From assembly GCA_050949865.1 (NCBI GenBank), contig JBMNGN010000005.1:310001-374000 (forward strand): a DNA stretch of 64,000 bases, in the 5' to 3' direction. This document shows, piece after piece, positions 27,348 through 36,991 of this stretch (the first letter of the stretch is position 1; every line of letters begins with the position of its first letter). Both the position numbers and the translations under genes were made by a program. The stretch is from JBMNGN01 sp050949865. Its GTDB lineage: Bacteria; Bacillota; Syntrophomonadia; Syntrophomonadales; Syntrophomonadaceae. The notes below the pieces were generated by a model. The model ran no database searches. It was not told the origin of the DNA and saw only the letters and a list, made by a program, of their open reading frames with translations.

Positions 27348-27690
27348 AAGTAAGTAAATCAGATAGTCGCAGGTAATTGTAATTACCTGAGGAAAGTCGG
27401 AGCTCCACAGGGCAAGGTGCTGGATAACGTCCAGTGGGGGTGACCCCAAGGAAAGTGCCACAGAAATAAACCGCCTCTAATAGAGGTAAGGATGGAACGG
27501 TGAGGTAAGAGCTCACCAGCATTTAGGCGACTAAATGGCTAGGTAAACCCCACCCGGAGCAAGACCAAATAGGGGAACTATGAAGCTGCCCGCTTCGTTC
27601 CCGGGTTAGGTCGCTGGAGGTGTCAGGCAACTGGCATCCTAGATAGATGACTATCAGATACAGAACTCCGCTTATAGATTTACTTGCTTA
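27348..27690 (+). ncRNA. rnpB: RNase P RNA, class A
   Basis: Catalytic RNA that trims the 5' leader of pre-tRNA. The conserved cores are present: GAGGAAAGTCGGAGCTCC near the 5' end, ACAGAAATAAACCGCC, and the 3' half GATAGATGACTATCAGATACAGAACTCCGC. Ends are set by the P1 pairing AAGTAAGTAAATC (27348-27360) with GATTTACTTGCTT (27677-27689), 12 of 13 bases matching. A short stem-loop at 27697-27727 follows. Confidence 0.95.
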
Positions 27691-27696
27691 TTTTTT

Positions 27697-27727
27697 AGGA
27701 GCGGTTCTCCCTAATGGAACCGCTCCT
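27697..27727. terminator. Hairpin between rnpB and Rieske-FAD gene
   Basis: Perfect 11-bp stem AGGAGCGGTTC / GAACCGCTCCT with a nine-base loop. There is no clear T-run on either strand, so its role as a terminator for the convergent units is probable rather than shown. Confidence 0.5.
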
Positions 27728-27731
27728 TCTG

Positions 27732-29288
27732 CTAATCAAAGATTTTAGCTTCTACCCGATTTGCCCCTTCCTGCAATTTGTTCAAGCAATTAATCGCAGG
27801 TCCTTCTATTATATCTCCCTGGTAAGTAAACCTGGAACCATGACACGGGCAATCCCAACTCTTTTCTGCATTATTCCAGTTCAGCTCACAACCCAGGTGG
27901 GTACAGGTAATGTCCATCAGGTGCAGTTCCCCTTGCTCATCGCGGTAAGCTCCTATTCTATTGCCATCTATTTCTACTACCTGAGCTTCTCCCGCCTTTA
28001 TATTTAAATGCTCCGGCAATCCCTTGACTTTGCCGGTCACATAATGCTTGACCACATCAACGTTTAAGGTTGCGAATTGTTTGAGGGAAGAGGCAAGGTG
28101 GAATCTGGATGGATTATATACCGGAGCCCAGGGATTGTCACCCTTGGTAATCAGATCATTCAGTATAATCCCAGCTACCGTACCATTGGTCATTCCCCAT
28201 TTATTAAAACCGGTAGCCAGGTAAAGGTTGGGGCTCTTGCGGGTAAGATTTCCAATGTATGGCACTCCGTCTATGGAAGTACAATCCTGGGTAGACCATC
28301 TATAGGCAACATCTTGGAGGGTAAAAATATCAGCAGCATAATCAATTAAGTTCTGGTAGTGAGTGTTTAAATCAGACCCATGCCCGGTTTTATGGTGCTC
28401 TCCTGCTACCAGGACCAGTTCCCCTTCTTTATCAGGCTGGGAGCGTAATGATCTTACCGGGTCTTCCGCGGAAATAAACATACCAGCGGGAAAATCCTCC
28501 TTAATTTTTACGGCAACTATATATGACCGTTCCACCGATAATCTGGTGAAAAACAGCCCCCCTCCATCAAAAAAAGGATAGTGGGAGGCAACAATCACCT
28601 TGGAAGCGTTAACTCTTTTTCCTTTCCGGGTAATTACGGAGGGGTAACCTTCGTCCTCTATATCAATGGCTTCGGTTTGCTCGTAGATATTACTTCCTTT
28701 CCTGGTAATTTCCTGAGCCAACCTGGATAGGTATTTCAAGGGATGAAATTGGGCCTGGTTATCGAACCTCATCGCAGCTTTAACCGGGAAGGGCAATGGA
28801 ACTTTATCCACTAAACTCGCATTTATTCCAAGACTGGAAGCTGCTTCAACTTCATCTTCAATATCCTTTACCCCCTTATCCGTCTGGGCAAAAACAAAAC
28901 TGGGACGCCATTCAAAATCACAGTCTATCTTTAGCTTATTGACCGTGTCGGCAATAAAATGAATAGCCTTCTCATTGGCTTCAGCGTATTGGGAGGCCAG
29001 GGTATTTCCCATTTCCTTTTTCAGCTTGGCATAAATTAATCTATGCTGGGAGGTAATCTTGGCGGTTGTATGGCCAGTGGTCCCTTGCAGGATTCTGCCA
29101 GCTTCTATTACGGCCACTTTTAATCCTTTCCGGGTAAGAAGAAAAGCAGCAGTAATACCGGCAATCCCTCCTCCTATTACTGCTACATCAACTTTTACAT
29201 CCCTGTTTAATTCCGGATATTCCTTTATCGAGGTAGATGCTAACCAATAAGGATTAGGTGCCTGGCTGAGTTCAATTGTCCTACTCAA
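27732..29288 (-). CDS. FAD-dependent oxidoreductase with a C-terminal Rieske domain
   Basis: About 518 residues: a DAO/GlpD-like FAD domain with GGGIAGITAAFLL near residue 40, GRILQGTTGHTTAK, and a substrate domain, then a C-terminal Rieske 2Fe-2S domain with CTHLGCELNW and CPCHGSRF. Proteins of this composite type occur in many bacteria; the substrate (an amine or amino acid) is not known. The start TTG 29288 is set by GGAG eight bases before it; GTG at 29297 is also open. It is transcribed toward rnpB. Confidence 0.85.
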   Translation of the reverse strand: MSRTIELSQAPNPYWLASTSIKEYPELNRDVKVDVAVIGGGIAGITAAFLLTRKGLKVAVIEAGRILQGTTGHTTAKITSQHRLIYAKLKKEMGNTLASQYAEANEKAIHFIADTVNKLKIDCDFEWRPSFVFAQTDKGVKDIEDEVEAASSLGINASLVDKVPLPFPVKAAMRFDNQAQFHPLKYLSRLAQEITRKGSNIYEQTEAIDIEDEGYPSVITRKGKRVNASKVIVASHYPFFDGGGLFFTRLSVERSYIVAVKIKEDFPAGMFISAEDPVRSLRSQPDKEGELVLVAGEHHKTGHGSDLNTHYQNLIDYAADIFTLQDVAYRWSTQDCTSIDGVPYIGNLTRKSPNLYLATGFNKWGMTNGTVAGIILNDLITKGDNPWAPVYNPSRFHLASSLKQFATLNVDVVKHYVTGKVKGLPEHLNIKAGEAQVVEIDGNRIGAYRDEQGELHLMDITCTHLGCELNWNNAEKSWDCPCHGSRFTYQGDIIEGPAINCLNKLQEGANRVEAKIFD

Positions 29289-29394
29289 TATAATCACTCC
29301 ATTTATGTGCTACTATATCCTTATGATTTTGCAATTCCTAAAAATTATACGGATATGATTCCAATACCCCCAGTCGTCATATGCTATCAGCCAG

Positions 29395-29424
29395 AAAAAA
29401 ACTAAAGGGTTCAAACGAACCCCA
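29395..29424 (-). terminator. Terminator downstream of the IclR gene
   Basis: On the minus strand GGGTTC, four-base loop, GAACCC, then TTTAGTTTTTTT: a good intrinsic terminator, about 30 bases past the IclR stop. Confidence 0.8.
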
Positions 29425-29452
29425 GGTGATTTTAAGCCGGACTAAGCAACTG

Positions 29453-30208
29453 TTACTGGCAGCCCATAGACTCACTAATTTTGCGGGCTGCAGCGATGAC
29501 GTCTTCAAGATATTCTTTAAACCTGTCAGAATAAAGAATGGTGTTTACATCTCCTGATATACTTATAGCGGCAACAATTTGCCCTGAGTGACCGATTATT
29601 GGAGCGGCAATACATCCCAGCCCCAGTATCGTCTCCTGCCGATCTATAGCATATCCCTGGTTCCTGATACTTTTAATTTCCTCCCTCAATTTCTCTGGGT
29701 CGGAGATGGTGTTATGGGTAAATGCCGTTAATGTTTCGGTTTTCAAATAATGATTGATGTGTTCTTGGGACTGCCAGGCCAGTAAAACCTTCCCCACCGC
29801 AGTGCAATACGCTGGAATATCATAACCGGTGCGGGTAAAGGTGGAATATCCGGTATCTTCCTCCCCCTTTCTGTTAACTATAAATACCGCTCTTCGACCG
29901 GCATAAATTGCTACATGAACTGTTTGTTTATATTTTTTTATCAAATAATCTACTATAGGAGCTGAAACCGCAGTAAGCTCATTTCCTTCAGAGTATACTC
30001 TACCCAGTTCGAATAATCTAATTCCCAGGCAGTATTTCCCGTTTCCGGTTTGCCTTAAAAAGTCTTCAGCGGCTAAAGCCCTGACCAGGCTGTAAACAGT
30101 GCTTTTAGGCATCTGCAATTCCCGGCTGATTTCTGATATACCCCATTCCTTTTTCCTGTGATCATATAGTTTTAACATTGATAATGCTCTTTTAACTGAC
30201 CTGCTCAT
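29453..30208 (-). CDS. IclR-family transcriptional regulator
   Basis: A 251-residue IclR regulator. Residues 1-70 are the winged helix (WGISEISRELQMPKSTVYSLV), about 80-250 the effector-binding domain (YCTAVGKVLLAWQ; GLGCIAAPIIGHSGQIVAAISISGD). It sits next to the GlcF/GlcD pair on the same strand and probably controls it. Effectors for this family are usually small organic acids, which fits a 2-hydroxyacid oxidase. Confidence 0.88.
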   Translation of the reverse strand: MSRSVKRALSMLKLYDHRKKEWGISEISRELQMPKSTVYSLVRALAAEDFLRQTGNGKYCLGIRLFELGRVYSEGNELTAVSAPIVDYLIKKYKQTVHVAIYAGRRAVFIVNRKGEEDTGYSTFTRTGYDIPAYCTAVGKVLLAWQSQEHINHYLKTETLTAFTHNTISDPEKLREEIKSIRNQGYAIDRQETILGLGCIAAPIIGHSGQIVAAISISGDVNTILYSDRFKEYLEDVIAAARKISESMGCQ

Positions 30209-30259
30209 TAATTATCCTCCAGCTGCAATACTGCAAATTTTACCCTCTTTTTCGGTTTA

Positions 30260-31456
30260 TCAACCCTTCACATTATACGATTCAGCCAGTAGGGAAACCG
30301 GATGTATAACCCTTTGCCCCTGCAATTGTGAAGCAAGATAATATCTACATACCGGACACTGGGTTATAATAGTATCAGCTCCCGTATTCTTTATACTCTG
30401 GATTTTTTTAGCCCTTATCTTTTGTGCTATTTTTTTATGGTTTAAGAAATAAGTTCCAGCTCCTCCGCAGCAGCTTTCAGGATACTGCATTTCTTCATAT
30501 TGGGCCTCAGGAATCTGGGCCAGTATCTTTGTGGGCGCATCTTTAACCCCTTTTGCCCATCCATGGTGGCAGGGAACATGGTAGGAGTATTTTTCCGTTA
30601 ATGGTGTCAGGGGAGCAACCAAGCCGACACTGTTTAAATAGTCACTAACTTCCCATATTCTCTCTGAAAATTTTGCTACCCTAGTCTCTAAATCAGAGTT
30701 TTTAGGCATTAATCTAACCGATTTTTCTTTAAGCATCATGCCGCATGAAGTGCAATCGGTAATAATTGCATCAACCTCTAGTTTCTCAAAAACCCTTACA
30801 TTGCTTAAAACCATATCTACTACTGATTGCAGATCCCCTTGAGCCATAAGCGGGATTCCACAGCATACCTGGCCCGGAGGGATTATTACCTCAATATTAT
30901 TGCGGTTCATCACCTCAACAACGCTTTTCCCCGTATCAGGAAACATAAAGTTGGTCCCGCAACCCACAAAGTATGCCACCCGGGCCCTGGGCTTACCTGC
31001 CGGTGAATAAGTCCCCGAATAGGCTTGCTCAAATGTCTTTTGAGGCAAATCAGGCATTATTTTAGGAGCCAGCCCGTACTTTTGAGATAGATATCCCAGG
31101 TTAACCAGGGTTTTAATTAGACTACGCCGGGTTAAAAGGTTTTTGATTACCGTTTTTTTAAACTCAATCCCCCGACGGATCTCGCTCCGGGCTGCGATCA
31201 CTATTTCATCGATTGGGACCCTGCCGGAACAGGTTCGGGTACACTGGGTACATAACATACAGCTATCAATTATCTTCAAGACCCCAGGGCTTAACGGCCA
31301 GGATTTTTCTAGAAACACTGACCTTATTAAGTTGATTCTGCTTCTCGCCGTGTATGGTTCAAACAATTCCGATATATACAACGGGCAGGTTTCCTGACAG
31401 TACCCACAATAAGAACACTTGTCCAGCGAGTCAATATATTCCTCAAGCTTTATCAT
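30260..31456 (-). CDS. GlcF-like Fe-S subunit of a 2-hydroxyacid oxidase
   Basis: A 398-residue Fe-S protein: two N-terminal 4Fe-4S motifs (CSYCGYCQETCPLY; CMLCTQCTRTCSGRVP) and two CCG domains (CCGIPLMAQGD; CCGGAGTYFLNHK). It passes electrons from the FAD subunit toward quinones or other carriers. It overlaps glcD by 14 bases and follows it in the transcript. Its presence with a GlcD protein marks a membrane-associated glycolate/lactate-type oxidase rather than a soluble flavoprotein. Confidence 0.88.
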   Translation of the reverse strand: MIKLEEYIDSLDKCSYCGYCQETCPLYISELFEPYTARSRINLIRSVFLEKSWPLSPGVLKIIDSCMLCTQCTRTCSGRVPIDEIVIAARSEIRRGIEFKKTVIKNLLTRRSLIKTLVNLGYLSQKYGLAPKIMPDLPQKTFEQAYSGTYSPAGKPRARVAYFVGCGTNFMFPDTGKSVVEVMNRNNIEVIIPPGQVCCGIPLMAQGDLQSVVDMVLSNVRVFEKLEVDAIITDCTSCGMMLKEKSVRLMPKNSDLETRVAKFSERIWEVSDYLNSVGLVAPLTPLTEKYSYHVPCHHGWAKGVKDAPTKILAQIPEAQYEEMQYPESCCGGAGTYFLNHKKIAQKIRAKKIQSIKNTGADTIITQCPVCRYYLASQLQGQRVIHPVSLLAESYNVKG

Positions 31457-32846
31457 GGTTACCGTCCCCCCATATCCAGATTTTCCCTGGATTCATTATC
31501 CCCTTGGGGTCAAAGGCATATTTTATCCGCTTCATCAGTTCCACCTGTTCCTCTCCCAGATCCCAGCTCAGGAATTCAGATTTGTGAATACCTATTCCAT
31601 GCTCCCCGGAAATGGTTCCTTCCAGTTCCAGGCCTTTTTTGACAATCAGCTTAATTGCCTCATAAGCTTTTTGATCAAGTTCTTCGCTTAACTGCTGCAT
31701 CCTAATGGTAGGATGCAGGTTACCGTCTCCTGCATGGCCCGAGCAGCCTAGTTCGATATCTAAGGATTTGGAAATATTCTGAATTTCCCGTACCAGTTCC
31801 GGAATCCGATTGCGGGGAACCGTCACATCTTCAACTATTATTCTTTTGTTTTTAAGGTATCCCAGGGGATATAGGTTTTTTCGGGCGGTCCAGTATACAG
31901 ATTCCTCTTTTTTATCTGTAATAACCCTGATTTCAGCCGTTTCCATTTCCTTGCACAAATCGTAAATGCTCTTTGCTTCCATCGTTACCTGAGCCTCGAT
32001 GCCATCAAGCTCGATAAAAAGATAGGCTGCCACATCCACTGGAAGAGGCGGATTGATATACATATTCATGGCCTTGACCGCCCCAGCCATAACCAGCTCC
32101 AGTTTTGCCGGAAGATTCCCCCGGGCTATTATTTCTGATACTATTTTGGCCCCTTCGTCCAGGGTTTTGCACCCTACAATCAGAGTCCTGGTTGCCGGAG
32201 GCAAAGTCAAAAGCCGCAGCGTAATCTGGGAAATAATCCCTAAAGTCCCTTCCGAGCCACACATGAGGTGAGTTATGTCATAGCCTGCTGACTGTTTCAT
32301 TACTTTTCCTCCGGTCTTAATTACCGTCCCATCCGAGAGGACAGTTTCCAGCCCTAACAAATAATTTCCGGTGGTGCCGTATTTTACCCCTCTGGGTCCC
32401 CCTGCTCTGGTGGCTACATTTCCGCCGAGGGTACAAACACTCATACTCTGCGGGTCAGGAGGATAAAACAATCCCATCTTCTCTACCGTTTCCTGAAATT
32501 GAGCTAGTACCACGCCGCTTTCTACCTTAGCCGTTAAATTATCTTTATCTATCTCTATGATCTTCTTCATTCTTTTCATATCCACGACTATTCCACCTTT
32601 TACCGGGGTGGAACCACCCGCAAGACCGCTCCCGGCCCCGCGGGGTACAACAGGTATCTCTCTGGCAAAGGCGTATTTTAACAATGCCGAAATGTCCTGG
32701 GTAGTCTCAGGAAATACTAATAGATCCGGGATTCTGCTCGCTAAATAGTGGGTTGCATCACTTCTATAAGTCATTAACTCCTCTGGTTGATAAAACACCT
32801 GATTCCTCGGCAACAGCCGGCTAATATCCTTGGCCAGGGCATTCAT
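31443..32846 (-). CDS. GlcD-like FAD-linked 2-hydroxyacid dehydrogenase
   Basis: A 467-residue PCMH-type FAD oxidase (VPRGAGSGLAGGSTPV, GTLGGNVATRAGGPRGVKYG; C-terminal GEHGIGIHKSEFL). Related enzymes oxidise glycolate, D-lactate or D-2-hydroxyacids. ATG 32846 follows GGAGGGGGAG. Being adjacent to an IorBA-FrhB operon suggests that it makes 2-keto acids (for example aryl-pyruvates) for IorAB, but that is an inference. Confidence 0.87.
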   Translation of the reverse strand: MNALAKDISRLLPRNQVFYQPEELMTYRSDATHYLASRIPDLLVFPETTQDISALLKYAFAREIPVVPRGAGSGLAGGSTPVKGGIVVDMKRMKKIIEIDKDNLTAKVESGVVLAQFQETVEKMGLFYPPDPQSMSVCTLGGNVATRAGGPRGVKYGTTGNYLLGLETVLSDGTVIKTGGKVMKQSAGYDITHLMCGSEGTLGIISQITLRLLTLPPATRTLIVGCKTLDEGAKIVSEIIARGNLPAKLELVMAGAVKAMNMYINPPLPVDVAAYLFIELDGIEAQVTMEAKSIYDLCKEMETAEIRVITDKKEESVYWTARKNLYPLGYLKNKRIIVEDVTVPRNRIPELVREIQNISKSLDIELGCSGHAGDGNLHPTIRMQQLSEELDQKAYEAIKLIVKKGLELEGTISGEHGIGIHKSEFLSWDLGEEQVELMKRIKYAFDPKGIMNPGKIWIWGDGNHDKA

Positions 32847-33015
32847 CTTTACTCCCCCTCCAATCCTTGTCGTTAGACTACTCCCACCCAGTCAGGATAA
32901 AAACTGCTTTCCTTTGTAGATATGAAACTATAATGCTATCGGCCCTTCCCATTTGAAAACCGTTTAATTGTAATTTTAGTCCGGTGCAGTTTTTAATCCT
33001 GACAGGCTATTGGTG

Positions 33016-33636
33016 TTACAGGTTTTCCCCCATCAGATTATATCCAATCTCAAAAACCCGGCAATTAACTTCCAAAACCTTATCCTTAAACCTTTGCTTC
33101 AAGATTTCAGTATAATCCTCATCGCTGAGTGGAATTTCGGGAACTGCGGTCAGGGAGCCCATTAGAAGTATATTAGCCGCCTGGGGATTACCACACTCCT
33201 GAGCCGCAGCAGTAGCCTCGATTATTTTCACCTCTCCACACAGGTAGTTTAGCTCATTTATTATTGCTTCTATTTCAGGGTAAGTATCTTCCCCAATTAG
33301 AACCCCAAGAGGATAGTTAGGCCTGGGATCAAAGATTATCTTTGTATTTTTATTGCCATATTGGCGGGCTATTCTTAGCACTTCAACCGGCTCAAACCCC
33401 ACAATGATATCAGCCTCGTTATAAGGGATTAACGGCCCGTATAGAACCTTGTTGGAGACCCGCACATGGCTCATTACCGAACCTCCCCGCTGGGAAGCAC
33501 CGTATGTCTCACCTACGGTAACCTGGTAACCTTTTTCTACCAGGGCAGAAGCCAGCAATTCAGATGCCAGGATATTACCTTGGCCCCCAACCCCGCATAT
33601 TATTATGTTTAAAGGATCCTTGGGCAATCTATCCAT
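33016..33636 (-). CDS. iorB: Indolepyruvate oxidoreductase beta subunit
   Basis: A 206-residue gamma/beta-type subunit with GVGGQGNILASELLA and GETYGASQRGGSVMSHV, both hallmarks of IorB. It completes IorA to form a thiamine-pyrophosphate ferredoxin oxidoreductase that turns aryl-pyruvates into aryl-acetyl-CoA. Its ATG overlaps the iorA stop. Confidence 0.9.
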   Translation of the reverse strand: MDRLPKDPLNIIICGVGGQGNILASELLASALVEKGYQVTVGETYGASQRGGSVMSHVRVSNKVLYGPLIPYNEADIIVGFEPVEVLRIARQYGNKNTKIIFDPRPNYPLGVLIGEDTYPEIEAIINELNYLCGEVKIIEATAAAQECGNPQAANILLMGSLTAVPEIPLSDEDYTEILKQRFKDKVLEVNCRVFEIGYNLMGENL

Positions 33637-35537
33637 CAGGCCATCCCTCCTTCAACCTTAATCGCTCCGGCAGGGCAAAGGGTCGAACATACCCCGCATC
33701 CTATACAGATGACTTCGTCAATCTTGGCTTTTCCTGCGGAATAATCCCATATGTTGGCCGGACAACCCCAAACCCGAGTACAGAAACGGTTGCAGCCGCA
33801 CTCATCTCCCCGGCACAATTCGGGGTCAACCCAAACCTTAGGCTTCTGCTGGCTGCGTGCGGTTAAAGTAGCACAAGCCCTTCTTAAAACTAATACCTTC
33901 AGCCCGGGCTGTTGCAGTAAATCATATACCACCTCAGTAGTTTCAGCGACCTGATACGGATCAGCTATTTTGGCTTTGCATCCGACAGCCTCTACCAGCT
34001 TTTCTATGGACAGCTTTTCGGTAATATCGCCCATTGCTGTTATTCCGGTCCCAGGATGGGGCTGGAATCCAGTCATGGCAGTAGCAGAATTATCTAAAAC
34101 AATAAAGATCATATTGGAATTATGGAATTTAGCATTGACCAAACCCGGCAGGCAGGCATGGAAGAAAGTTGAATCGCCGGCCAGGGCCACAACCGGCTGG
34201 TTAAAGCCGAACCTTTCCAGTTGACCCAGACCTTCGGCCATATTAATGCCGCCTCCCATACAGCTGAGACCATGCATAAGATAATGCCCGGCCCGGCCGC
34301 GGCCCAGGCTATAGCAGCCGATATCCCCCATAACCAAACCGCCTCTTTCGTCGAGGTCTAATGCCTGCTTAAGGATAAAGAACGTAGCCCTGTGAGGACA
34401 ACCGGCGCAAAAGGTCCGATCCCGATTGGGAACCTGTACGATCTGGTCTGGAGGTACCTGCCCCAGGGTTTTAGTTGTATACTGAATTCCCAGCAGACTG
34501 GCTACAGCTTGAATGACCATATCGGGATGCAGTTCGTACATACGGGAAAGATAGGCATTTTTGCCGTAGCGCCCATAAATCCTCACCGATATTTCTGGAT
34601 TACGAGCAATCACTAAAGCCAGATTCTGCTCAATAAACGGGTCCACTTCCTCAATTACTAAAACCTGTTTGGTTTTCTTGAGGTGTGAGGCAATAAACTG
34701 TTCGGGAATCGGCCAGGTGGTTCCCAGTTTAAGTATTCCCACTTTATCCGCAACCTGCAACCGTTCAACTGCTTCCCGGCTGTAGAAAAGCCCGCTCCCG
34801 GAAGCGACAATGATGAGCTCCGGCTGTTCAGGCCCGGTATAGGAATTGAAGGGGGAGTGTTCGAAAATCTCCTGGGCGTCATCCAGTTTCTTCAACTGGG
34901 CCCTATGGTACATATTGGTTCCCAACAGGGTCTCATTTTCCTTAATATATGCCGGTTCACCTTTCTGGGCTGGAAGTTCGCCCAACACCACATTTCCTCT
35001 TCCATGGCATATTCTCGTAACCCCTCTTACCGCCACAATCTGCTGCAGCTCTTCCGATAATTCAAAAGCATATTTAACCATATCTTTGGCTTCCTGAAAA
35101 TTGGATGGCTCAAGAAGGGGAATTGAAGCCGCCTTGATTTGATGTCTGGAGTCAAATTCATTGGTGCTGGAATGGGCACTGGGATCATCAGTAACCACCA
35201 GGACAAATCCACCTCGGCACCCTGACAAGGATGCGGCAAACAATGCATCCCCGGTTATCAGCAGCCCATTCTGCTTCATTACACACAAGGCACGAGTTTT
35301 GGCAAAGGATGCCCCCAGGCATGCCTGGAAAGAACACACCTCATTAGTTGACCACTCGGCATAAATTCCCATCTGTTTAGCAACATGGCCCAGCATGGTA
35401 AGTATTTCTGAGCCTGGTGAGCCGGGATAGGCAGCGGCGAATCGAACCCCAGCCTCCAGGGCCCCCCGGGCGATAGCTTCATTGCCCTGAAGCAAATAAG
35501 TTTTCCCCGGTTGATCAGCGGTAATCATCCATTCCAT
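33636..35537 (-). CDS. iorA: Indolepyruvate oxidoreductase alpha subunit
   Basis: A 633-residue TPP- and Fe-S-containing subunit. The N-terminal region AAYPGSPGSEIL is the pyrimidine-binding domain; the TPP-pyrophosphate region has GDIGCYSLGR and LAGDSTFFHACLPGLVNA; the C-terminus carries 4Fe-4S motifs (CRGDECGCNRFC; CIGCGVCSTLCPAGAI). It belongs to an operon with iorB and an FrhB-like protein, all with overlapping stops and starts. Likely oxidises aryl-pyruvates from aromatic amino acids, reducing ferredoxin. Confidence 0.92.
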   Translation of the reverse strand: MEWMITADQPGKTYLLQGNEAIARGALEAGVRFAAAYPGSPGSEILTMLGHVAKQMGIYAEWSTNEVCSFQACLGASFAKTRALCVMKQNGLLITGDALFAASLSGCRGGFVLVVTDDPSAHSSTNEFDSRHQIKAASIPLLEPSNFQEAKDMVKYAFELSEELQQIVAVRGVTRICHGRGNVVLGELPAQKGEPAYIKENETLLGTNMYHRAQLKKLDDAQEIFEHSPFNSYTGPEQPELIIVASGSGLFYSREAVERLQVADKVGILKLGTTWPIPEQFIASHLKKTKQVLVIEEVDPFIEQNLALVIARNPEISVRIYGRYGKNAYLSRMYELHPDMVIQAVASLLGIQYTTKTLGQVPPDQIVQVPNRDRTFCAGCPHRATFFILKQALDLDERGGLVMGDIGCYSLGRGRAGHYLMHGLSCMGGGINMAEGLGQLERFGFNQPVVALAGDSTFFHACLPGLVNAKFHNSNMIFIVLDNSATAMTGFQPHPGTGITAMGDITEKLSIEKLVEAVGCKAKIADPYQVAETTEVVYDLLQQPGLKVLVLRRACATLTARSQQKPKVWVDPELCRGDECGCNRFCTRVWGCPANIWDYSAGKAKIDEVICIGCGVCSTLCPAGAIKVEGGMA

Positions 35538-36628
35538 TAGTTCTCCACCTGCCCTTCTTGACTCGCCAGCAGTTGCTGGTATCTTTCCTGAGAAAGATCG
35601 ATAAAGGGTTTCAACCCCTGGTTATCTACTGCTTCCTTTATAACCATTAAATTCCGTTTTTTCTTGTTATAAGAGGCCTTTTTCAACCGTTCCAATTCTT
35701 CTTCCGGGTATTGTTTAAGCAACAATTCTTCCTGGCTAGCAGCTGCAAGCAAATCCCGGCCCATCGCAGTTCTAACTATAACCGTATTCCATTCCGGCTG
35801 AATCTCATATGCTCCTACCGAGATATCAGCTAATTCGGAAGTCATATCAAGACAATAATGGCAACCCTTGCGGATATACGCTCTTATTTTATCATTGGGA
35901 ACTTCTATCGTTCCTTGATCAGTATGGATTTCTACCCCATGTTGTGGTATTTCAATCCTTTGAATGGTGTGCCCCGGATACTCTGTATTAAAATCCCTCA
36001 GGAAACTCCAATTCAGTGACCACATGCAAAACAACCCAACAGCAATAACCTCTTCGGGTAAAGCTTCAGGATATTTATACTGGGCTTTTCTGAGGGCCTG
36101 AATCTGGCATGGCCTTCCTACGGTGATTAACCTTTTAACTCCCCTTTGCCTGGCTTCAACCAATTTTTTTAGGCTCGGGGCAGACAAAAACCTTGAACCC
36201 ATACTGTTATTTAACTCAGCTACATCATCAACCAAAACTGGAACCGGAATAGCACTATTGGAGTAACCAGTAACAATAGCTGCTGTGTCAGCCTGCTGTT
36301 GGAGGGCAATCCTTAACAAGGTGGTTACTGTGCCTCCATTTTGCTGTCCTTCAATCGCTGCCCCTCTCTTAGCCATATAGATGCTCTCAACTGGACCTAT
36401 CTCTAGAGCTGGCATATCCTTAAACAACGTGCTCTGTATTGCTTCCCAATCAGTAAAAGTGCGGGGGCAGACGGAATAGCATCGCCCATCCTGCTGTTGG
36501 CATTCAAAAGGTATTACTAAATGGTCTTCCAGGTTTTTAATGTAAGGACACCAATCAAGACATGCACCGCATAAACTGCAACTTGAGGTTTTTATAACTT
36601 CTTTTTTTAGTTCTAAACCTCCTGGCAA
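35537..36628 (-). CDS. FrhB-like F420/ferredoxin-linked oxidoreductase
   Basis: About 363 residues of the coenzyme F420 hydrogenase/dehydrogenase beta-subunit family. N-terminal CSLCGACLDWCPY and CYSVCP cysteines, a central GRPCQIQALRKA, and a later GCHYCLDMTSELADISVGAY. In bacteria this family links ferredoxin or flavin to other partners rather than to F420. It is the first gene of the ior operon (start TTG 36628 just after GGAGGTGA; an upstream TTG at 36643 also fits). It probably mates with IorAB as an electron adaptor. Confidence 0.8.
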   Translation of the reverse strand: MPGGLELKKEVIKTSSCSLCGACLDWCPYIKNLEDHLVIPFECQQQDGRCYSVCPRTFTDWEAIQSTLFKDMPALEIGPVESIYMAKRGAAIEGQQNGGTVTTLLRIALQQQADTAAIVTGYSNSAIPVPVLVDDVAELNNSMGSRFLSAPSLKKLVEARQRGVKRLITVGRPCQIQALRKAQYKYPEALPEEVIAVGLFCMWSLNWSFLRDFNTEYPGHTIQRIEIPQHGVEIHTDQGTIEVPNDKIRAYIRKGCHYCLDMTSELADISVGAYEIQPEWNTVIVRTAMGRDLLAAASQEELLLKQYPEEELERLKKASYNKKKRNLMVIKEAVDNQGLKPFIDLSQERYQQLLASQEGQVEN

Positions 36629-36643
36629 TACAATCACCTCCAA

Positions 36644-36991
36644 AACATCCTTTAATTAAAATCCTCCTTCACTCCAAAAACCCCTGTGCGACCTGATGGA
36701 ACAACGTTTATCATAGATATAGTATAGTGGCCATACTGGTATATACTTATTAGAAATAAACCTTAAATATTATCCAGCATAGTTGTTCCGTTATGCCGAA
36801 CGCTGTTTTGGAAATGTTAGAATAGATATACGACATTATTACTTACAATTCCTTCAAAAAATAATATTTTATTGAATTGAATCAGGGGTTAATCGTAAGC
36901 CGGGCATATTCCGGGGTAAAAATCAAAACTCCGTTATGGGAACAACCCCAGCCTAACGGAGTTTTAGTTTTTAAAAAATAAGCCGCTGACA
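36644..36991. other. Non-coding gap
   Basis: 348 bases between the FrhB-like start and the M15 peptidase end. It holds a terminator (36925-36966) and otherwise AT-rich sequence with no supported gene. The promoter of the ior operon is expected in its right-hand part (about 36650-36760) but no clear -10/-35 pair was identified. Confidence 0.5.
36925..36966 (-). terminator. Terminator after the M15 peptidase gene
   Basis: Stem AAAACTCCGTTA / TAACGGAGTTTT with an 18-base loop and T-rich flanks on both strands, downstream of the M15 gene (minus). Confidence 0.85.

Noticed and set aside
36700..36760. Palindrome around AGTATAGTGGCCATACT as a regulator site
   Set aside because: Only five base pairs match at the ends and the centre does not, so it is too weak to call.
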